A stretch of DNA of 64,000 nucleotides from Taibaiella soli (lineage in GTDB: Bacteria; Bacteroidota; Bacteroidia; Chitinophagales; Chitinophagaceae). How positions within the stretch are numbered: position 1 is the stretch's first letter; every line of letters begins with the position of its first letter. Below, one piece after another: positions 33,207 through 43,470 of the stretch. Made by a program: the position numbers and the translations under genes. The notes below the pieces were generated by a model. The model worked only from the letters and a program-made list of their open reading frames with translations, searched no databases and had not been told where the DNA came from. Location: NCBI RefSeq assembly GCF_003236175.1, contig NZ_QKTW01000019.1, positions 131,818 through 195,817 on the forward strand, in the 5' to 3' direction.

Positions 33207-36086
33207 CTATTTTATCTCCACCACCAGATTGCGCGGTTTGTCTCCATCAACTATCCGTACAAAATAAAGTCCGGGAGCTGCTTGCTTTTGCAGGTCAATT
33301 TTCTGATTGATGGTACCGTTGGCAACCGCTACATTCTGCCTGTAAATCTGTTGCCCTACGCTGTTGCAAACTTCCAGGGTGATGGTGCGCGAACGATTGT
33401 CAGCCAATTGGCCTGTCACCGTAAAACTACCATTGTTTGGATTCGGATAAATTGCAACACCAGCATTGCCATTTATTGCATTCACACCAGTTGAACCCAA
33501 CACTACAACCGTCCAGTTATTGCTCACAGTATCCGCACCACAAGAGTCTGTATTCTTTACCCACACGCTGATCTGGTCATTATTTACAACATCAAAATTT
33601 GCTGTAGCAACATACGTTGCTGCAGTAGCACCAGTGATATTCACCGCGTTTTTCCGCCATTGATACAAAGGATTGGCGCCTATACCGGTACTGCTGATCG
33701 AGAAAGTGATCGGCTGGCCCGAAGTCGCATTGGATGCGGGATTGGCTAAAACAATTGCTGTTGGTTTTACTACCGGCATTACGTTCATCACAACTGTTGC
33801 ACTCACTGCTGTATCCGGAAATGCAGCAGGATCGGTACTAATCAATACACAGCTGATGATGTCTCCGTTAGCAGGCGCATACGTATAGGTTACACTATTC
33901 GTACCAACGCTGTTGCCATTCTTTTTCCAATGATAAACCGGCGCTGTGCCACCATTCGCAGCCGTTGCAGTAAACTGAACAGAAGTCCCTGCACAGATAC
34001 CATTCTGCGACGCTGCGATACTGATCGCCGGCGAAACTGCATAATCTATCTTACGTATTCTGTCGTTGGTGCAATCCGTAACATAAATGGCGCCTAACGG
34101 TCCCATCGTAACAGATGATGGATGGTTCAGGTGCGCTAAGCCCACCGGCACGCCATCACCATAAAAATCGGCGGAATCGACTCCCGAAAATGTGGAAATA
34201 ATACCGTTGGCGTCTATTTTTCTAATTCGCGAAACGTTATCTGTCATGTACAAATTTGCTGCACTGTCGACCGTAAGTCCTGCGGGAAAAATTGCAGCAG
34301 CGGTTGCCGGGCCGGTTGCACCACCCCAACTTGCAGTCCCGTTTCCAGCGACGGTAGTAATAATACCGGCAGCGTTGATCTTACGGATCCGGTAATTGCC
34401 CATGTCTGAAAAATATAAATTACCGCTCGTATCAAATGTGATCGTTTGTGGTTGCACCAGGAATGCTGCTGTTGCAGCCGAGCCGTCGCCACCGAAAGTA
34501 GGAATACCGGTACCAGCGATTGTTGTAATAATGCCCGAAGCATCTATTTTACGAATCCGGTTGTTGAGGTAATCAGCGATATACAGGTTTCCGGCAGCAT
34601 CCAGCTTTACATCGTACGGACTATTAAGTTGTGCAAGGTTTGCAGCAGCACCATCTCCGCTAAATCCCGCAACACCGGTACCAGCAATGGTGGTAATAAC
34701 TCCATTAGCAGCGACTTTGCGAATTCTGTGCTGGTTGGCATCTGCTATGTATACATTTCCCGACGCATCGACCGCCATGCCGAGTGGATTATTTAACGAA
34801 GATGTCGTCGCCGGTATATTATCCCCTACCCAGGCTGTAGCTCCGTTTCCTGCAATGGTAGAAACGATACCTGCTGTGGTTATTTTACGAACCCTGTGAT
34901 TCCAGGGATCGGAAACATACATATTTCCGGACGCATCAAAACAGGTGGCGTACGGATGATCAAACTGCGCATTCAGCGCGGGGCCACCATCGCCGGAGAA
35001 TGAAGCAGCTCCATTACCAACTACTGTACTGATAATACCCGCGGTATTTACCTTGCGCACTCTGTTATTATTCCGGTCTGCTAAGTACATATTGCCGGCC
35101 GGATCGAATGCAATTCCCACAGAATAGGACAACTGAGCCGATGTAGCCGGGCCGCCATCACCGGAAAAGCCATTCGTTCCGGTACCTGCAACCGTGGAAA
35201 TAACGCCCGCGGCGTTTACTTTACGAATGCGGAAATTATAATCATCGCAGATATAAAGGTTCCCAGCCGCATCTAGTGCAATACCGAAACAATAGTAGAG
35301 AGACGCTAGTGTGGCTTGCATGCCTTCACCATTGTAACCCGCTGTCCCATTTCCGGCAACAGTACTGATGATGCCGGCGGTATTTACTTTACGGATTTTT
35401 TCGTCCTGGAGATCGGAAATGTACATATTGCCCGACGCGTCCACTTTAACGTCGATCGGGAAACTAAGAGCTGCCGCGGTAGCAGCTGCACCGTCCCCGC
35501 CAGATCCTCCGCCAGCAACGGTTGTGATGATACCAGAAGTACTTACTTTCCTGATTCTGCCGTTGTACTCATCGCAGATATAAAGATTTCCGGACGCATC
35601 CAGTGCAAGACCATGCGGCGAATTTAACTGTGCAGCAGTAGCCGGGCCTCCATCTCCCGTGTAGCCATAGGCGCCGGTACCAGCAATTGTTGTGATAATT
35701 CCCGAAGTACTTACTTTTCGAACCCGGTTGTTGTCGAGGTCACTTACATAGATGTTGCCTGATGCATCAACCACAATGCCATAAGAAGATCCTATTTGTG
35801 CAGCGGTCGCCGGGCCGCCGTCTCCACGGAAACCATTAGTCCCAGATCCGGCAACGACTGTTATGTTACCAGAAGCATCCATTTTTTGAATGGTAAAATG
35901 CCTTGCATCAGCTATATATAAATTCCCGGATGCGTCTGTAGCTACAGTATAAGGATTAGTAGAAAGACTGGTAGCAGCTCCGGAACCCGGTCCGCCGACT
36001 ACAGTTCTGATGATTTGCTGGCTGGTTTGCGCCGAAGAAATCATAGGGCCAATTGCTGATAGGGCTATTGCGAGCAATTTTTTCAT
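33207..36086 (-). CDS. NHL-repeat surface protein with T9SS tail, copy 1
   Basis: A 959-residue secreted protein, first of three tandem paralogues. Signal peptide 1-19 (MKKLLAIALSAIGPMISSA). Residues about 25-680 hold twelve NHL-type repeats with the pattern IRKV..xGIITTVAGxGxxGfxGDGGxAtxAqLnxPxgvavDasGnlYiaDxxNnR, enough for two six-bladed propellers. About 684-860 are two immunoglobulin-like modules (QNGICAGTSVQFTA and PASNATSGQPITFSI, each with a cysteine-bearing strand). About 865-959 is a type A sorting domain (VAIYPNPNNGSFTVTGQL ... GLYFVRIVDGDKPRNLVVEIK). Likely a surface adhesin or binding protein; no catalytic motif is seen. Confidence 0.9.
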   Translation of the reverse strand: MKKLLAIALSAIGPMISSAQTSQQIIRTVVGGPGSGAATSLSTNPYTVATDASGNLYIADARHFTIQKMDASGNITVVAGSGTNGFRGDGGPATAAQIGSSYGIVVDASGNIYVSDLDNNRVRKVSTSGIITTIAGTGAYGYTGDGGPATAAQLNSPHGLALDASGNLYICDEYNGRIRKVSTSGIITTVAGGGSGGDGAAATAAALSFPIDVKVDASGNMYISDLQDEKIRKVNTAGIISTVAGNGTAGYNGEGMQATLASLYYCFGIALDAAGNLYICDDYNFRIRKVNAAGVISTVAGTGTNGFSGDGGPATSAQLSYSVGIAFDPAGNMYLADRNNNRVRKVNTAGIISTVVGNGAASFSGDGGPALNAQFDHPYATCFDASGNMYVSDPWNHRVRKITTAGIVSTIAGNGATAWVGDNIPATTSSLNNPLGMAVDASGNVYIADANQHRIRKVAANGVITTIAGTGVAGFSGDGAAANLAQLNSPYDVKLDAAGNLYIADYLNNRIRKIDASGIITTIAGTGIPTFGGDGSAATAAFLVQPQTITFDTSGNLYFSDMGNYRIRKINAAGIITTVAGNGTASWGGATGPATAAAIFPAGLTVDSAANLYMTDNVSRIRKIDANGIISTFSGVDSADFYGDGVPVGLAHLNHPSSVTMGPLGAIYVTDCTNDRIRKIDYAVSPAISIAASQNGICAGTSVQFTATAANGGTAPVYHWKKNGNSVGTNSVTYTYAPANGDIISCVLISTDPAAFPDTAVSATVVMNVMPVVKPTAIVLANPASNATSGQPITFSISSTGIGANPLYQWRKNAVNITGATAATYVATANFDVVNNDQISVWVKNTDSCGADTVSNNWTVVVLGSTGVNAINGNAGVAIYPNPNNGSFTVTGQLADNRSRTITLEVCNSVGQQIYRQNVAVANGTINQKIDLQKQAAPGLYFVRIVDGDKPRNLVVEIK

Positions 36087-36106
36087 GTAGGTAAAAATTT
36101 TGTCCG

Positions 36107-36114
36107 CAAATCTA
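36107..36114 (-). promoter_or_regulatory. -7 element of NHL copy 1
   Basis: TAGATTTG on the minus strand (TAnnTTTG), 20 bp before the ATG at 36086. Copy 2 has the matching element at 39164. Confidence 0.5.
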
Positions 36115-36195
36115 AGGAACTCTGTCTTGCTTTTTTGTCATATTCATTTAACCAAAAGTCGCCCATACAGGGTACTTACAGAGAAAGCCAAATAA

Positions 36196-36223
36196 CAAAA
36201 GCCTTCTGTGAAGAAGGCTTTCA
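36196..36223 (-). terminator. terminator after NHL copy 2
   Basis: AAAGCCTTCT (36198) and AGAAGGCTTT (36212-36221) arms; reads into TTTTGTTATTT on the minus strand. The hairpin is homologous to the one at 39252, so the duplicated unit included it. Confidence 0.75.
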
Positions 36224-36306
36224 TTTATGCGACTCATTCTTTTCAATTATTTAATGCAAGTCTGCCTAATCAACTTTAAGATTGGCCACTGAATGTTTTA
36301 AACTCT

Positions 36307-39144
36307 TTATTTTATCTCCACCACCAGATTGCGCGGTTTGTCTCCATCAACTATCCGTACAAAATAAAGTCCGGGAGCTGCTTGCTTTTGCAGGTCAATT
36401 TTCTGATTGATGGTACCGTTGGCAACCGCCACATTCTGTCTGTAGATCTGTTGCCCTACGCTGTTGCAAACTTCAAGCGTGATGGTGCGCGGGTGATTGT
36501 CTGTCAATTGGCCTGTCACCGTAAAACTACCATTGTTTGGATTCGGATAAATTGCAACACCAGCATTGCCATTTATTGCATTCACACCAGTTGAACCCAA
36601 CACTACAACCGTCCAGTTATTGCTCACAGTATCCGCACCACAAGAGTCTGTATTCTTTACCCACACGCTGATCTGGTCGTTATTTGCTACGTCGATGTTT
36701 GCTGTAGCAACATAAGTTGCTGCAGTAGCACCAGTGATATTCACTGCGTTTTTCCGCCATTGATACAAAGGATTGGCACCTATACCGGTACTGCTGATCG
36801 AGAAAGTGATCGGCTGGCCCGAAGTCGCATTGGATGCGGGATTGGCTAAAACAATTGCTGTTGGTTTTACTACCGGTATTACGTTCATCACAACTGTTGC
36901 ACTCACTGCTGTATCCGGAAATGCAGCAGGATCGGTACTAGTCAGCACACAACTGATAATGTCGCCATTGGCAGGCGTGTAAGTATAAGTTGCACTGTTC
37001 GTACCTACATTATTACCATTCTTCTTCCAATGGTAAATTGGCGTTGTGCCACCATGTGCAGCTGTTGCAGTAAACTGAACGGAAGAACCTGCACAAATAC
37101 TATTCTGCGAAGCTGCGATATTGATTGCCGGCGAAACTGAGTTATCTATTTTACGAATTCTGCCATTGGTAGCATCTGCAACATAGAGCGCTCCTGATGG
37201 CCCGAATGTAAGTCCGAAAGGCTGATTCAGATGTGCTAACCCAACTGGTCCGCCATCTCCCTGAAAATCGGCTGTATCAGTCCCCGAAAATGTAGACATA
37301 ATGCCGTTGATGTCGATCTTTCTAATCCGAGAGGCACCATCAGTCATGTAAATATTTCCTGTACTGTCTACCGCAAGTCCGGCAGGATAAATTGGCAGGG
37401 ATGTTGCGATACCTGAGCTATTGTTGTTGTAACCACTGGTACCATTTCCGGCAACAGTAGTTATGATGCCGGCGGTACTGATTTTCCGAATCCGGTAATT
37501 TCCCCCATCAGATACGTACAAATTTCCGCTCACATCGAAACTGATCATCTTTGGCTGGTTCAGCAACGCTGCCGTTGCTGCGGAACCGTCACCACCGAAA
37601 CCGGCAACACCCGTACCCGCTATGGTAGTAATAATCCCGGAAGCATCAATTTTACGAATCCTGTTATTGCTGCAATCTGAGAAGTATATATTTCCTGCAG
37701 CATCCAGTTTGATATCGCCAGGATTATTAAGTTGCGCAAGGGTTGCAGCACCACCATCACCACCAAATCCAGCCACGCCAGTCCCTGCAATAGTGGTAAT
37801 GATACCGTTTGTTGCTATTTTACGAATTCTATTAAAGCCGGCATCTGTCACATATATATTTCCCGAAGGATCTGCTACCATGCTAAATGCCCGTACAGCA
37901 GACGATGTAGCCGGAATACTATCTCCAACCCACACGGTAGACCCTGTACCGGCAAAAGTGGAAACAATACCCGCAGGCGTTACTTTCCGGATGCGATTAT
38001 TCCAGGAATCACTGACGTAAATATTTCCTGCTGCATCCAAACAAGCAGTATATGGATATTCGAACTGAGCGTCCAGCGCCGAGCCACCATCACCACAGAA
38101 GGAAACTTGCCCATTGCCAACCACGGTACTAATGATACCTGAAGTATTTACTTTACGAACTCTGGAATTATCGCGGTCTCCGATATAAACATTTCCGGAA
38201 GGATCAACGGCAACCCCATTTACATAGGCCATCTGCGCAGAGATAGCGGCACCGCCGTCACCGGAAAATCCGCTGGTTCCATTACCTGCAATAGTAGTAA
38301 TAACACCTGCTGTATTTACTTTACGGATACGATAATTGAACTCATCGTTGATATAAAGATTTCCTGCCGCATCCAGCGCAATGCCGAAAGGGTTATTAAG
38401 CAATGCCAAAGTTGCCTGACCGCCATCACCAGTTGAACCCGGATAGCCGGTACCGGCTACAATTGTAACCGCACCTGCCGTATTTATTTTACTGATCGTA
38501 TTTGCAGCAACGTCAGAGAAATAAACATTGCCAGCGGCATCAGCTTTTATATCCAGCGGATAATTCGCACTGGCGATAGTTGTAATAACACCCGACGTAC
38601 TTATTTTCCGGATACAGTGATTGCCTTGATCAACGATGTAAATATTTCCTGGCAGATCTACAGCAACACCCCGCAGTTGATTAAATTGTGCGGCAGTTGC
38701 AGGGCCGCCATCTCCACTATAACCGATACCTCCGGTACCAGCTATTGTGGTAATAATTCCCGATTGACTTATTTTTCGCACACGACCATTTTGAATATCG
38801 GTTGTGTATACATTGCCTGCAGTATCGATAGCTATTCCGCCAATTCCCTTAAATTCTGCCTTAGTTGCAATTCCGCCGTCACCACAAAATCCAAATGCCC
38901 CATTTCCTGCCACAACTGTTACGTTGCCTGCAACATCCATTTTTTGAACCGTGTTATGCACCCCGTCCGCTATATATAAATTTCCGGAAACATCCGTGGC
39001 TACGGCTTGCGGTCTGGTAGAAAGGCTGGTGGCTATACCCGCTCCCGGTCCTCCGACTACGGTGCGGATAATTTGTTGCGGCGCTTGCGCAAAACTGATC
39101 ATAGGGCCAATTGCTGATAGGGCAATTGCGAGCAATTTTTTCAT
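36307..39144 (-). CDS. NHL-repeat surface protein with T9SS tail, copy 2
   Basis: A 945-residue paralogue of the gene at 33207 with the same domain order: signal peptide (MKKLLAIALSAIGPMISFA), twelve NHL repeats, two immunoglobulin-like modules and a type A sorting domain. Its third NHL repeat is short (GVITTIASANYPLDIKADAAG lacks the GxGxxGxxGDGG turn), which accounts for the 14-residue difference. The last 630 bp are nearly identical to copy 1 without gaps (33211-33840 against 36311-36940, about 21 differences by eye), while the propeller regions differ much more. Confidence 0.9.
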   Translation of the reverse strand: MKKLLAIALSAIGPMISFAQAPQQIIRTVVGGPGAGIATSLSTRPQAVATDVSGNLYIADGVHNTVQKMDVAGNVTVVAGNGAFGFCGDGGIATKAEFKGIGGIAIDTAGNVYTTDIQNGRVRKISQSGIITTIAGTGGIGYSGDGGPATAAQFNQLRGVAVDLPGNIYIVDQGNHCIRKISTSGVITTIASANYPLDIKADAAGNVYFSDVAANTISKINTAGAVTIVAGTGYPGSTGDGGQATLALLNNPFGIALDAAGNLYINDEFNYRIRKVNTAGVITTIAGNGTSGFSGDGGAAISAQMAYVNGVAVDPSGNVYIGDRDNSRVRKVNTSGIISTVVGNGQVSFCGDGGSALDAQFEYPYTACLDAAGNIYVSDSWNNRIRKVTPAGIVSTFAGTGSTVWVGDSIPATSSAVRAFSMVADPSGNIYVTDAGFNRIRKIATNGIITTIAGTGVAGFGGDGGAATLAQLNNPGDIKLDAAGNIYFSDCSNNRIRKIDASGIITTIAGTGVAGFGGDGSAATAALLNQPKMISFDVSGNLYVSDGGNYRIRKISTAGIITTVAGNGTSGYNNNSSGIATSLPIYPAGLAVDSTGNIYMTDGASRIRKIDINGIMSTFSGTDTADFQGDGGPVGLAHLNQPFGLTFGPSGALYVADATNGRIRKIDNSVSPAINIAASQNSICAGSSVQFTATAAHGGTTPIYHWKKNGNNVGTNSATYTYTPANGDIISCVLTSTDPAAFPDTAVSATVVMNVIPVVKPTAIVLANPASNATSGQPITFSISSTGIGANPLYQWRKNAVNITGATAATYVATANIDVANNDQISVWVKNTDSCGADTVSNNWTVVVLGSTGVNAINGNAGVAIYPNPNNGSFTVTGQLTDNHPRTITLEVCNSVGQQIYRQNVAVANGTINQKIDLQKQAAPGLYFVRIVDGDKPRNLVVEIK

Positions 39145-39163
39145 GTAGGTAAATTTTTGCAGG

Positions 39164-39171
39164 CAAATTTA
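39164..39171 (-). promoter_or_regulatory. -7 element of NHL copy 2
   Basis: TAAATTTG on the minus strand, 19 bp before the ATG at 39144, at the same place as in copy 1. Copy 3 has no such element at this position. Confidence 0.5.
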
Positions 39172-39251
39172 GGGAACTCCAGATTACCTTTTTGTCATAT
39201 TTATTTCTTGAAAACAATCCATTCTGGCCATTTTACAAGAAAAGGCAAATA

Positions 39252-39281
39252 AGAAAAGCCTTCTCCAGGAGAAGGTTTTCA
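39252..39281 (-). terminator. terminator after NHL copy 3
   Basis: GAAAAGCCTTCTCC and GGAGAAGGTTTTC arms; reads into TTATTTGCC on the minus strand. Homologous to the hairpin at 36196. Confidence 0.75.
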
Positions 39282-39355
39282 TTTATATAAACTAACTCTT
39301 TTTATTTTTTTAAAATATAGATCGACAGCAAATCACTAAATCCTAATTAAACCAG

Positions 39356-42238
39356 TTATTTTATTTCCACCACAAGATTGCGCGGTTTATCCCCATCAAT
39401 AATCCGGACGAAATAAACTCCCGGCGCTACCTGCTTTTGCAGATCAATTTTTTGATTAATAGTATTGTTTGTTATCGCGACGTTCTGTCTGTAAATCTGC
39501 TGACCAACACTATTGCATACTTCCAGCGTTATGGTGCGCTGATGATTGTCTGCGAGCTGACCTGTTACCATAAAACTGCCGTTGCTTGGGTTTGGGTACA
39601 CGGCAACATCACCAGCAGCATTTACGGTGTTTATTCCCGTTGAGCCCAAAACAGCAACACTCCAATAGTTGCTGAGAGCAGCAACGCCACAAGAGTCTGT
39701 GTTTTTTACCACCACGCAGATCAGATCATTATTCATGACATCAACGCCGGCTGTTGCAATGTAAGTGCTGTTTGTTGCCCCGGGAATATTCATGTAATTT
39801 TTCCGCCATTGATAGGCAGGGTTCGCGCCTGTATTGCTGGTATTGGCTGTAAAAACAATTTGCTGTCCGGAAGTTGCAGACGATGCGGGATTCGCCGCAA
39901 CGACAGCTGTTGGATTTACCCAAGGCACCACATTCATCGCAATCGTATTGCTGATGACTGTGTCAGGATAGGCCCCCGGATCGCTGCTGGTCAACATGCA
40001 ACTAACGGTATCTCCATTAATAAATGCATAAGTAAATGTTTGGCTATTGACTCCCACATTATTCCCATTCAACCTCCAGTGGTAAACAGGGTATAACCCT
40101 TCATGGGCAACCGTTGCGGTAAAATGGACCAACGTCAATGGGCATACAGTATCCTGCGACGCCGCGATACTGATAACGGGCGTTACAGGATTTCCTATTC
40201 TACGTATCCTGTAATTCCCTCTATCTGCGACATAAATAGCATCTGACGGGCCAATAGTAATGCCAACAGGGGCAGAGAGATGGGCCAGAGTTGCCGGACC
40301 GCCATCACCTTGAAAATCTGCGGTATCTACTCCCGCAATTGTAGAAATAATGCCGTTGACATCAATTTTCCGGATCCGATACCAATCATCAGTTATGTAC
40401 AAACTTCCTTTATTAAACGCCACTCCCATCGGAGCTATTTGTGCTGCAATTGCAGGCCCACCGTCGCCGTTATTTGAGCTTGAAAGACCGGTACCTGCTA
40501 TGGTAGTAATAATGCCAGACGGGCTGATTTTACGAATTCTGGCATTCCCATGATCTGCAAAGTATAAATTCCCCGCGGGATCCAATGCAAGTCCACAGGG
40601 GGTTGATATCTGCGCTGCAGTCGCGGCGCCACCATCTCCGCTAAACCCCTGCACACCTGTTCCCGCAATTGTGGTAATAATACCCGTGGAATCTATCTTA
40701 CGAATCCGGTGATTCCAATAGTCCGAGAAATAAACAGTTCTTGCGCGGTCTACTTTCAAATCTCTCGGAAAATAAATCTGAGCAAGAGTTGCCGGGCCGC
40801 CGTCTCCGCTGTACCCCGAGCTACCCGTTCCGGCGATTTTAATCATGATTCCGTTAGTATCGATTTTCAAAATCCTGTCCGACAACGCATCGGCTATATA
40901 AATATTTCCATAAACATCTGCGGTAACGGCGGTTGGATGATTTAGCATAAATATATTAGCTGGTATACTATCCAGCATCCATGTTCCACCGCTTATGCCG
41001 GCAATATGAGAAATAACACCCGACGGTGTTACTTTACGTATCCTGTTATTGCCAGCGTCTGCGATATACATATTCCCGGAGGTATCAAAGCATACACCCT
41101 CAGGCTCACCCAATTGGGCTTTGAGCGCAAGACCGCCATCCCCGCTCCATGAACTAAACCCATTTCCAGCCACCGTACTGATGACATTAAGGGTATTCAC
41201 TTTACGAATTCGTGTGCCATCTCCTATGTAAATATTTCCCGAAGGAGTGACTGCAATACCCTCTGTCGCAGATATTTGTGCTGACGGCGCCGCTCCGCCA
41301 TCACCCGAAAAGCCGTCTAGTCCATTGCCTGCAATCGTTGAAATAATGCCTGCAGCAGTTACTTTACGCGTCCGGAGATTCATTCTGTCATTGATGTACA
41401 GATTTCCTGCGGTATCTATGGCAATACAGGAAGGATTATTAATCGTTGCTAATGTAGCCGGTCCTCCATCTCCGCTAAAAATGGGCAAGCCTGTGCCCAC
41501 AAGAGTTGTTATGGTACCTGATGCATCTACTTTGCGGATTCTGTTGTTGACGGCATCAGATATGTACAGATTATCATGCGCATCGACTTTTACATCTAAA
41601 GGGCCATTGAGATTTGCCGCAACTGCGGCGCCGCCATCACCACCGAAAGCGGCAGTACCGGAACCGGCAACTGTAGTAATTATTCCCGAGGCATTGATCT
41701 TCCGGATTCTGTTATTGCTTTTGTCTGCAACGTAGACGTTCCCGCTCAGGTCAACTGCAATGCCACTCGGGGTATTTAATTCAGCTGAGGTCGCAGGGCC
41801 ACCGTCACCACTGTAACCGCCGGTACCTGTACCGGCTATTGTTGTAATAATTCCTGATGAACTGATTTTACGTACCCGATTATTTCCGGCATCACCAATG
41901 TAGATATTGCCTGCAGCATCGATCGCTATCCCGTAAACGAGTTTCAGTTCTGCCTTTGTTGCCGGGCCGCCGTCTCCATAAAAAGCCATAGCGCCATTCC
42001 CTGCTATAATCGTTATATTACCTGCAGCATTGAGCTTCAGAATCGTTTGATGAGCACCATCAACGATAAATAAATTCCCCGAAGCATCTGTCGCTATCCC
42101 ACGTGGAATAACGGAGATGCTGGTTGCGGCACCCGCACCCGGGTCTCCGGCTACCGTACGGATAATTTGCAATGGGTTTTGCGCGAAGCTGAAAATAGAG
42201 CAAATTGCTGATAGGGCAATTGCGAGCAATTTTTTCAT
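39356..42238 (-). CDS. NHL-repeat surface protein with T9SS tail, copy 3
   Basis: A 960-residue paralogue, upstream-most on the minus strand. Signal peptide MKKLLAIALSAICSIFSFA, twelve NHL repeats, two immunoglobulin-like modules (QDTVCPLTLVHFTA, PASSATSGQQIVFTA) and a type A sorting domain (VAVYPNPSNGSFMVTGQL ... GVYFVRIIDGDKPRNLVVEIK). Individual repeats keep copy-specific marks at the same place as in copies 1 and 2 (for example TADFQGDGGP in repeat 11), so whole genes were duplicated after the repeats had formed. It is the most diverged of the three. Confidence 0.9.
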   Translation of the reverse strand: MKKLLAIALSAICSIFSFAQNPLQIIRTVAGDPGAGAATSISVIPRGIATDASGNLFIVDGAHQTILKLNAAGNITIIAGNGAMAFYGDGGPATKAELKLVYGIAIDAAGNIYIGDAGNNRVRKISSSGIITTIAGTGTGGYSGDGGPATSAELNTPSGIAVDLSGNVYVADKSNNRIRKINASGIITTVAGSGTAAFGGDGGAAVAANLNGPLDVKVDAHDNLYISDAVNNRIRKVDASGTITTLVGTGLPIFSGDGGPATLATINNPSCIAIDTAGNLYINDRMNLRTRKVTAAGIISTIAGNGLDGFSGDGGAAPSAQISATEGIAVTPSGNIYIGDGTRIRKVNTLNVISTVAGNGFSSWSGDGGLALKAQLGEPEGVCFDTSGNMYIADAGNNRIRKVTPSGVISHIAGISGGTWMLDSIPANIFMLNHPTAVTADVYGNIYIADALSDRILKIDTNGIMIKIAGTGSSGYSGDGGPATLAQIYFPRDLKVDRARTVYFSDYWNHRIRKIDSTGIITTIAGTGVQGFSGDGGAATAAQISTPCGLALDPAGNLYFADHGNARIRKISPSGIITTIAGTGLSSSNNGDGGPAIAAQIAPMGVAFNKGSLYITDDWYRIRKIDVNGIISTIAGVDTADFQGDGGPATLAHLSAPVGITIGPSDAIYVADRGNYRIRRIGNPVTPVISIAASQDTVCPLTLVHFTATVAHEGLYPVYHWRLNGNNVGVNSQTFTYAFINGDTVSCMLTSSDPGAYPDTVISNTIAMNVVPWVNPTAVVAANPASSATSGQQIVFTANTSNTGANPAYQWRKNYMNIPGATNSTYIATAGVDVMNNDLICVVVKNTDSCGVAALSNYWSVAVLGSTGINTVNAAGDVAVYPNPSNGSFMVTGQLADNHQRTITLEVCNSVGQQIYRQNVAITNNTINQKIDLQKQVAPGVYFVRIIDGDKPRNLVVEIK

Positions 42239-42315
42239 TTAGGCAGGTTTAGTATATAAATTTAATTAAACCTGACAAAAAAAAGCATTTTGAGGTAAGT
42301 GAAAAACGTGGCAAC

Positions 42316-42351
42316 AAAAAAACCTCTGAAAATATTTCCAGAGGTTTTTCA
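42316..42351 (-). terminator. terminator of folE
   Basis: AAAAACCTCTG (42318-42328) pairs with CAGAGGTTTTT (42339-42349); T run on the minus strand. Confidence 0.85.
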
Positions 42352-42376
42352 AATATCTGAGTGATCTGATTCGATC

Positions 42377-43012
42377 TTAATACAAATCTGCTGTAATCAG
42401 TTTCAAAAACTCTGACCTTGTTTCATTCTTTTCGAACTGACCGCTGAATGCAGAAGTAGTGGTAACGCTGTTTTGTTTTTGTACACCACGCATCATCATA
42501 CACAAATGTTTTGCTTCGATGACTACGGCAACACCTTGCGGATTCAACGTTTCCTGAATGGCATCGAGAATCTGATGTGTCATACGCTCCTGCACTTGCA
42601 GGCGACGCGCGAAACAATCTACTACACGGGCAATTTTACTCAGACCGGTAATCCAGCCGTTTGGAATGTACGCGATATGTGCTTTACCAAAAAACGGCAA
42701 CATATGATGTTCGCACAATGAATACAACTCAATGTCTTTTACGATCACCATTTCACTGTATGATTCGTGAAACTTCGCTGAATTAAGCACTTCACGCGCA
42801 TCCATATTGTAGCCTGCGGTGATATACTGCATTGCTTTTGCCACGCGCTCTGGTGTTTTGAGCAAGCCTTCTCTATTTGCATCTTCACCTAATAACTCGA
42901 TAGATGAACGGTAGTTCTCCATCAGTTTATTAGTGATGTCTTCGTCGTACTGTTCTATTTTTTTATATGCCACGGGATTGTTCTGATTAAAAATGAAAAA
43001 CCGGTTATCCAC
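42377..43012 (-). CDS. folE: GTP cyclohydrolase I
   Basis: Opens GTP to 7,8-dihydroneopterin triphosphate, the entry to folate, tetrahydropterins and queuosine. Of 211 residues, the core from about 25 is the tunnelling-fold family: [19 protein letters not shown], the zinc site [23 protein letters not shown] (Cys and His), [23 protein letters not shown] and the second zinc cysteine in [14 protein letters not shown]. The start is uncertain: GTG at 43012 (used here) or GTG near residue 14. It follows the PTPS-family gene by 30 bp, and that enzyme uses its product. Confidence 0.95.
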   Translation of the reverse strand: MDNRFFIFNQNNPVAYKKIEQYDEDITNKLMENYRSSIELLGEDANREGLLKTPERVAKAMQYITAGYNMDAREVLNSAKFHESYSEMVIVKDIELYSLCEHHMLPFFGKAHIAYIPNGWITGLSKIARVVDCFARRLQVQERMTHQILDAIQETLNPQGVAVVIEAKHLCMMMRGVQKQNSVTTTSAFSGQFEKNETRSEFLKLITADLY

Positions 43013-43042
43013 TTACGACTGTTTTAAAGTCGTGGTTTGCGA

Positions 43043-43453
43043 TTAACCAAAATATTCAACATAAATGCGCGGGGTTTCATACAGCTTGATACAATGCAGC
43101 TGCGCTCCTTTTTCTGCTACATGCGGTTGTAGTTCGTTCCAGATACCGATGGCAAAATTTTCTGCGCTGGTAAATTTACCTTTCATAAAATCAACGTCCA
43201 TATTCAGGTTGCGGTGATCTACGCGCTCTACAATTATATCTTTAATGAGATCACCCAGTGTTTTTGCATTGAATACAAAACCAGTTTCCGGATGCGGTTC
43301 ACCTTTAATCGTCACATGCAGCTCGTAATTATGACCATGCCAGTTGGCATTGCTGCATTTACCAAACACTTCCAGATTTTGAGCATCAGACCAGCTTTCG
43401 TTATATAGTCTGTGTGCCGCATTAAAATGCTCCACACGCGTCAGATATACCAT
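43043..43453 (-). CDS. 6-carboxytetrahydropterin synthase (QueD/PTPS family)
   Basis: A 136-residue enzyme that acts on dihydroneopterin triphosphate. The zinc histidines are present in EHFNAAHRLY and NWHGHNYEL, with the catalytic cysteine in FGKCSNANWHGH and the later VDHRNLN and LYETPRIYVEYFG blocks. QueD starts queuosine synthesis; PTPS proper makes 6-pyruvoyl-tetrahydropterin. Without queC, queE or queF nearby I cannot decide between them. It forms a two-gene unit with folE and has its own textbook promoter. Confidence 0.9.
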   Translation of the reverse strand: MVYLTRVEHFNAAHRLYNESWSDAQNLEVFGKCSNANWHGHNYELHVTIKGEPHPETGFVFNAKTLGDLIKDIIVERVDHRNLNMDVDFMKGKFTSAENFAIGIWNELQPHVAEKGAQLHCIKLYETPRIYVEYFG

Positions 43454-43470
43454 TTTTTAATTTTATCCTG

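Noticed and set aside
34446-35627. Plus-strand open frames opposite the NHL genes
   Set aside because: They are mirror frames of the repeated coding sequence; the minus-strand genes have signal peptides, full domain order and sorting tails.
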